This document shows positions 12,727-16,553 of a stretch of DNA of 16,553 nucleotides, one piece after another. The position numbers and the translations under genes were made by a program. Below the pieces are notes generated by a model. That model did no database searches, was not told the origin of the DNA, and saw nothing but the letters and a program-made list of their open reading frames with translations. The DNA is from an uncultured Collinsella sp. GTDB lineage: Bacteria > Actinomycetota > Coriobacteriia > Coriobacteriales > Coriobacteriaceae. The stretch spans positions 1-16,553 of the forward strand of contig CAKUGM010000034.1 of NCBI GenBank assembly GCA_934654625.1. The letters run 5' to 3'. Every line of letters begins with the position of its first letter. The first letter of the stretch is position 1.

Positions 12727-14265
12727 CTAACCGTTCTGCAGCAACGCGAGCGCACGGCGGTCGAGTTTGCCATTCCCCGTGACGGGAAGCGCAGACACAA
12801 AGACCACGCGACGCGGGACCATGTAGTGCGGAAGCGTCTGCTTGATTTTCTCTTTGAGAGCAAGACCGGCACGAAAGTCCGACAAGGTGCGCTCCTGCGC
12901 GCTCACCACATAGGCCACCAAGTGCGAGATACGCCCCTCACGCTTGACCGCGACAACAGCACATGACGCCACCTCGGGCAGGCGTTGGAATGCAGTCTCT
13001 ATCTCGCCCAGCTCGATGCGAAACCCGTTGAGCTTGACTTGTAGATCCAAGCGACCGCGATAGTGCAGCATGCCTTGGCCGTCCAAGCATCCCTCATCGC
13101 CCGTGCGATAGCTCCTCACGGAAATGCCGTTTAACTCAGCTGTGCCAAAAGCGCGCTCGGTTAGATCCTGCCGGCCCCAATAGCCCGCAGCAACCGTATC
13201 GCCTTCGATAACGACCTCGCCCCACGTACCCGCAGGGACATCGCGCCCCTCGTCGTCGACGATGCGTAGGCGCGTACCGGGACGTGGGCTCCCCACGGGC
13301 AACGGCTCAGCAGACGCAGCCATCTCGTCGCTCACCACGACTTCCGTCACCGCCACCGTGGACTCGGTGGGGCCATAGGTATTGATGATCGTCGCGCTCG
13401 CAAAGCGCTCGCGCAGGCGGCGCGCCGTCTTGTTGGTAAGTGTCTCGCCGCAAAAGATAAAGGTGGTGAGGCCTGGCATGAGCTCGGAGGAAAACTCAGG
13501 GTTCGCCAGGCACATGTCGGCAAACGAGGGCGTGGAGACCCAGATGCTCACGCCGCTTTTGGCGAGAGTACGCAGAAGGTCAGCCGCATTTTGAGATGAA
13601 TCGTGCGTAAGGCTGAACATGCTTCCGCCCACAGCAAGGGCGCCCGCAAGCTCGAAGACCGAGAGGTCGAACGAGAACGGGGCCTGGTCCAGAAAGACGC
13701 AACCGCTCTTCTCCTTGCCGCCGAGCACCAAATCCCAATCACAAAAGTTATCGAAGCACGCGGCCGTGACCTCCACGCCCTTGGGCGCACCCGTGGAGCC
13801 AGAGGTGAACAGCACGTAGGCCAAATCTTCGTCGCGAATCCAAGACTCGCGCTCCGAGACACCACCGGATACCGCCGCGGCGCGAATCTCCTCGACATCA
13901 ATCGTCTGGGCGAACGAAGGCCCCACCTCCGCCGCATCGCCTTCGATTGAAAGAAGCAGCTCGCCGCCCACTTGCTCGGCAATAGACGCCACGCGCGCGG
14001 CAGGCACCGAGTGAATGTCAACGGGAACATATGGATGTCCGCTCTTCATGCAGGCCAGAAACGAAGCAACCATGTATGGAGACTTATGGCCGCACACCAC
14101 GACGGGCGTCGCGGCACTGAGTCCGAGCGCGGACAGGTGCCCGGCGATGCCCTCGGAGGCCCGCCAAAGCTCGCCATAGGTCATCGACTCGCCCGACGAC
14201 GTGCGAGTCGCCACATGATTTGGATCGCGTTGCGCATGGGCGCAGATGTAATCGAGATACCGCAT
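12727..14265 (-). CDS. dltA: D-alanine--D-alanyl carrier protein ligase
   Basis: This 512-residue cytosolic adenylating enzyme activates D-alanine with ATP and loads it onto DltC. It has the core motifs of the ANL superfamily in order: L-F-T-S-G-S-T-G-A-P-K-G (152-163), N-T-Y-G-P-T-E-S-T (295-303), Y-R-T-G-D (386-390), G-R-L-D-L-Q-V-K-L-N-G-F-R-I-E (404-418) and P-V-T-G-N-G-K-L-D-R (494-503) with catalytic Lys500. F-C-G-E at 271-274 carries the cysteine that in DltA favours D-alanine. Length is normal (about 500-510). GGGAGG lies seven bases before the ATG. It is the first gene of dltABC-X-D and is transcribed divergently from purL. A perfect stem-loop sits in its leader (14287-14307). Confidence 0.95.
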   Translation of the reverse strand: MRYLDYICAHAQRDPNHVATRTSSGESMTYGELWRASEGIAGHLSALGLSAATPVVVCGHKSPYMVASFLACMKSGHPYVPVDIHSVPAARVASIAEQVGGELLLSIEGDAAEVGPSFAQTIDVEEIRAAAVSGGVSERESWIRDEDLAYVLFTSGSTGAPKGVEVTAACFDNFCDWDLVLGGKEKSGCVFLDQAPFSFDLSVFELAGALAVGGSMFSLTHDSSQNAADLLRTLAKSGVSIWVSTPSFADMCLANPEFSSELMPGLTTFIFCGETLTNKTARRLRERFASATIINTYGPTESTVAVTEVVVSDEMAASAEPLPVGSPRPGTRLRIVDDEGRDVPAGTWGEVVIEGDTVAAGYWGRQDLTERAFGTAELNGISVRSYRTGDEGCLDGQGMLHYRGRLDLQVKLNGFRIELGEIETAFQRLPEVASCAVVAVKREGRISHLVAYVVSAQERTLSDFRAGLALKEKIKQTLPHYMVPRRVVFVSALPVTGNGKLDRRALALLQNG

Positions 14266-14286
14266 CGGTTAACCTCCCTCACAGAC

Positions 14287-14307
14287 CGCGGCAGGGGATG
14301 TGCCGCG
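14287..14307 (-). promoter_or_regulatory. Stem-loop in the dltA leader
   Basis: CGCGGCA and TGCCGCG form a perfect 7-bp stem with a seven-base loop, ending 21 bases before the dltA start on the minus strand. It is just upstream of the ribosome site and has no T-run, so it is more likely a leader structure or operator than a terminator. Confidence 0.4.
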
Positions 14308-14556
14308 AAGTAGGCCTGTTTTAGCACTCGCCCTCAGACGAGAGCGAACCGAGGCCATTACGTGACAAAACTGAAAGCAGATAACAGGGACGTCACCCGC
14401 CGTCCACATTCGGCATCTTGCATGAGGGGGGGTACGTCAAGCTGCACGCGCGAACAGCTTCAGAGCCTCACAAAGCGAGCGAACCGCCTCCAATGGAAAT
14501 CTGTCAAGCCGGAGAAAAGAGGTCCCTGCGTCCATGTGGCGCGACCCATGTCGTAT

Positions 14557-14562
14557 GATAAT
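14557..14562 (+). promoter_or_regulatory. Possible -10 box for purL
   Basis: GATAAT matches the -10 consensus at five of six positions in the most AT-rich patch of the region. No good -35 box stands 16-18 bases upstream, so activation by a regulator, or another start, is possible. The leader would be about 95 bases. Confidence 0.35.
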
Positions 14563-14661
14563 GAGGTTTATGTTATGCATGGTTCAAGGCGTGGGGCGTG
14601 TACCCGCGACCGCCGCCGTGCACCGGCACGAGTAGCCACTACCAACAGGAAGGCAGCAGCA

Positions 14662-16553
14662 ATGGTCTCTCGCATCTACGTGGAGAAAAAGCCAGGGTTT
14701 GACGTGGAGGCGCAGCAGCTCAAGGCAGAGCTCACCGAGATTCTCGGCGTGAGCGGTCTTGCAGGCGTTCGCGTTATCAACCGCTACGACGTTGAGGGCA
14801 TCAGCCAGGAGCTTTTCGATTCCTGCGTTCCCACCGTGTTCTCCGAGCCCCAGGTAGACGTGACCTATACCGAGCTGCCCGACTGCGGCGACGCGCCCGT
14901 GTTCGCCGTGGAGTTCCTGCCCGGTCAGTTCGACCAGCGCGCCGACTCCGCAAGTGAGTGCGTGCAGCTCATCTCCCAGGGCGAGCGCCCCGACGTGCGT
15001 TCCGCAAAGGTCTACGTGCTCGAGGGCAGCCTCGCGCAGGCAGACGTCGAGGCCATCCAGCACTACGTGGTGAACCCCGTCGAGGCGCGTCTTGCGAGCC
15101 TCGAGCTTCCCGCGACCCTCAAGGTCGACGTGCCCGAGCCCGCTCCCGTCGAGGTACTCGACGGCTTCCGCGAGCTTGACGAGGCTGGCCTGGCCTCCGT
15201 CATCGCCGAGCGCGGCCTTGCCATGGACGAGGCGGACATCGCCTTTTGCCAGCAGTACTTCCGCGAGGAGAACCGCGACCCCACCATCACCGAGATTCGC
15301 GTGATCGATACCTATTGGTCTGATCACTGCCGCCACACCACGTTTGGCACCGTGCTCGATACCGTCGCCATCGACGACGATGTCGTGCAGGCAGCCTTCG
15401 ATCGCTACATGGAGATTCGCCATGAGCTGGGCCGCGACGCCAAGCCCGTCTGCCTCATGGACATGGGCACCATCGGCGCCAAATACCTCAAGAAGACCGG
15501 CCAGCTCACGAACCTCGACGAGTCCGAAGAGATCAATGCCTGCACCGTCAAGGTGACGGTCGATGTCGACGGCAAGGACCAGGACTGGCTCTTCCTCTTC
15601 AAGAACGAGACGCACAACCACCCCACCGAGATCGAGCCCTTTGGCGGTGCCGCCACCTGCGTGGGCGGCGCCATCCGCGACCCGCTCTCCGGCCGCAGTT
15701 ATGTGTACCAGGCCATGCGCGTCACCGGCGCATCCGACCCCACGGTCCCCGTGTCCGAGACGCTTGCCGGCAAGCTGCCGCAGCGCAAGCTCGTGACCAC
15801 CGCTGCCGCCGGTTACTCCAGCTACGGCAACCAGATCGGTCTTGCCACCGGCCAGGTCAACGAGCTGTATCACCCCGGCTACACCGCTAAGCGCATGGAG
15901 GTAGGTGCCGTCGTGGGCGCCACTCCGGCCTCCCACGTGCGCCGCGAGTGCCCCGCCCCCACCGACAAGATCATCCTGCTCGGCGGACGCACCGGCCGTG
16001 ACGGCATCGGTGGCGCCACCGGCTCTTCCAAGACGCAGAACACCGACTCCATCGAGACCTCCGGTGCCGAGGTGCAGAAGGGCAACGCCCCCGTGGAGCG
16101 CAAGCTCCAGCGCCTGTTCCGCCGTGGCGACGCCTGCCGTCTTATCAAGCGCTGCAACGACTTTGGCGCAGGCGGCGTCTCCGTCGCCGTGGGCGAGCTC
16201 GCCGACGGCCTGTACGTCGACCTCGACATGGTGACCAAGAAGTACGAGGGCCTCGATGGCACCGAGCTCGCCATCTCCGAGTCCCAGGAGCGCATGGCGT
16301 GTGCCGTGGCCGACGAGGACGTCGATGAGTTCATGGGCTACGCCGCCGAGGAGAACCTCGAGGCTACCGTCATCGCCGAGGTCACCCAGGAGCCGCGCAT
16401 GCGCATGGCGTGGAACGGCGTGGCCATCGTCGACCTGTCCCGCGAGTTCCTCAACTCCAACGGCGCGCCCAAGCATCAGGAGGCCCATGTGGTCGCCCGC
16501 AGCGTGTGGCAGCCCAGCTGGGAGGGCACGACGCTCGCCGAGCGCATGACCTC
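14662..16553 (+). CDS. purL: Phosphoribosylformylglycinamidine synthase, long single-chain form (N-terminal half)
   Basis: The enzyme converts FGAR, glutamine and ATP to FGAM in purine synthesis. The first 630 residues are here; the long form is normally about 1,200-1,300, so the second half and the glutaminase domain lie beyond the right edge. The PurS-like N-terminal part is about 1-150. Then come the linker motif W-S-D-H-C-R-H (219-225), the ATP/FGAR-binding signature N-E-T-H-N-H-P-T-E-I-E-P-F-G-G-A (315-330), and G-G-R-T-G-R-D-G-I-G-G-A-T-G (441-454). No stop or frameshift is seen. The start at 14662 is preferred because AGGAAGG lies just upstream and the protein begins V-S-R-I-Y-V-E-K-K-P-G-F, which fits the family. 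An in-frame ATG 29 codons earlier (14575) would add an Arg-rich extension and lacks a ribosome site. Confidence 0.95.
   Translation, partial: MVSRIYVEKKPGFDVEAQQLKAELTEILGVSGLAGVRVINRYDVEGISQELFDSCVPTVFSEPQVDVTYTELPDCGDAPVFAVEFLPGQFDQRADSASECVQLISQGERPDVRSAKVYVLEGSLAQADVEAIQHYVVNPVEARLASLELPATLKVDVPEPAPVEVLDGFRELDEAGLASVIAERGLAMDEADIAFCQQYFREENRDPTITEIRVIDTYWSDHCRHTTFGTVLDTVAIDDDVVQAAFDRYMEIRHELGRDAKPVCLMDMGTIGAKYLKKTGQLTNLDESEEINACTVKVTVDVDGKDQDWLFLFKNETHNHPTEIEPFGGAATCVGGAIRDPLSGRSYVYQAMRVTGASDPTVPVSETLAGKLPQRKLVTTAAAGYSSYGNQIGLATGQVNELYHPGYTAKRMEVGAVVGATPASHVRRECPAPTDKIILLGGRTGRDGIGGATGSSKTQNTDSIETSGAEVQKGNAPVERKLQRLFRRGDACRLIKRCNDFGAGGVSVAVGELADGLYVDLDMVTKKYEGLDGTELAISESQERMACAVADEDVDEFMGYAAEENLEATVIAEVTQEPRMRMAWNGVAIVDLSREFLNSNGAPKHQEAHVVARSVWQPSWEGTTLAERMT

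Larger units (their letters stand above)
14266..14661. other. Divergent intergenic region between dltA and purL
   Basis: These 396 bases hold no convincing gene. Seen in it are the dltA leader hairpin (14287-14307), a possible extended -10 on the minus strand (TGCTAAAAC, complement of about 14311-14319), GGACG/CGTCC (14388-14392 with 14401-14405), a run of seven G (14426-14432), an AT-rich patch with a possible plus-strand -10 box (14557-14562), and a CGTGC/GCACG stem (14617-14630) before purL. No known riboswitch is recognised. Confidence 0.55.

Noticed and set aside
12723..12872. Longer DltB starting inside dltA
   Set aside because: The extra 50 codons are basic, non-membrane and overlap the conserved C-terminal motif of dltA; the start at 12722 begins directly with a membrane helix.
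14575..14661. Upstream in-frame ATG as start of purL
   Set aside because: It would add 29 Arg/Ala-rich residues with no ribosome site and no likeness to the family's N-terminus, whereas the ATG at 14662 has AGGAAGG and a family-like beginning.
14584..16488. 634-codon open frame on the minus strand opposite purL
   Set aside because: It is the antisense shadow of a clear PurL with all family motifs; its product is Gly/Leu/His-rich with no recognisable domain, as expected from GC-rich codon use.

Overview
This window looks like chromosomal DNA from a high-GC, Gram-positive gut anaerobe, most likely Coriobacteriia (Collinsella-like). The evidence is GC-rich codon use with strong AGGAG ribosome sites, a long single-chain PurL, twin-arginine lipoprotein substrate-binding proteins, and a dlt (teichoic-acid D-alanylation) operon. 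No rRNA, tRNA, CRISPR array, insertion sequence or phage gene is visible. The taxonomic call is inference from gene content, not a database match.

Layout. (1) 1-1494, minus strand: two tandem branched-chain-amino-acid-type ABC substrate-binding lipoproteins; the second runs off the left edge after 21 codons. Both have a twin-arginine leader and nearly identical translation-start regions. (2) 1784-3124, plus: homoserine dehydrogenase (hom) with a good sigma-70-type promoter and a strong terminator. (3) 3236-8001, minus: a three-gene run of an M81 (MlrC-like) metallopeptidase, a CPA2 cation:proton antiporter with a histidine-rich tail, and a C1B aminopeptidase (PepC). The antiporter's ribosome-binding site lies in one arm of a perfect 11-bp inverted repeat. 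(4) 8359-9753, plus: a COG2509-type FAD-dependent dehydrogenase with a four-cysteine cluster, ending in a hairpin terminator. (5) 9881-14265, minus: dltA-dltB-dltC-dltX-like-dltD, tightly coupled. (6) 14662 to the right edge, plus: the first half of purL, divergent from dltA.

How the genes work together. DltA activates D-alanine and loads it onto DltC. DltB (MBOAT) moves it across the membrane with the small DltX-type peptide, and DltD is needed to put it on the polymer. The clearest new points are in this operon. A 66-aa single-pass membrane protein, easily missed because it starts with GTG inside the dltC stop codon, sits between dltC and dltD and ends in a Tyr-x-x-Phe tail like that of DltX. 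In addition, dltD carries an in-frame TGA exactly where the family has the Trp of its S-P-Q-W-F motif, so this copy is probably inactive, decoded by readthrough, or wrong by one base.

The other regions hold ordinary metabolism: threonine/methionine synthesis (hom), purine synthesis (purL) and peptide use (M81, PepC). The two gene-free stretches above 300 bases (8002-8358 and 14266-14661) are divergent promoter regions with short repeats and hairpins but no convincing gene.
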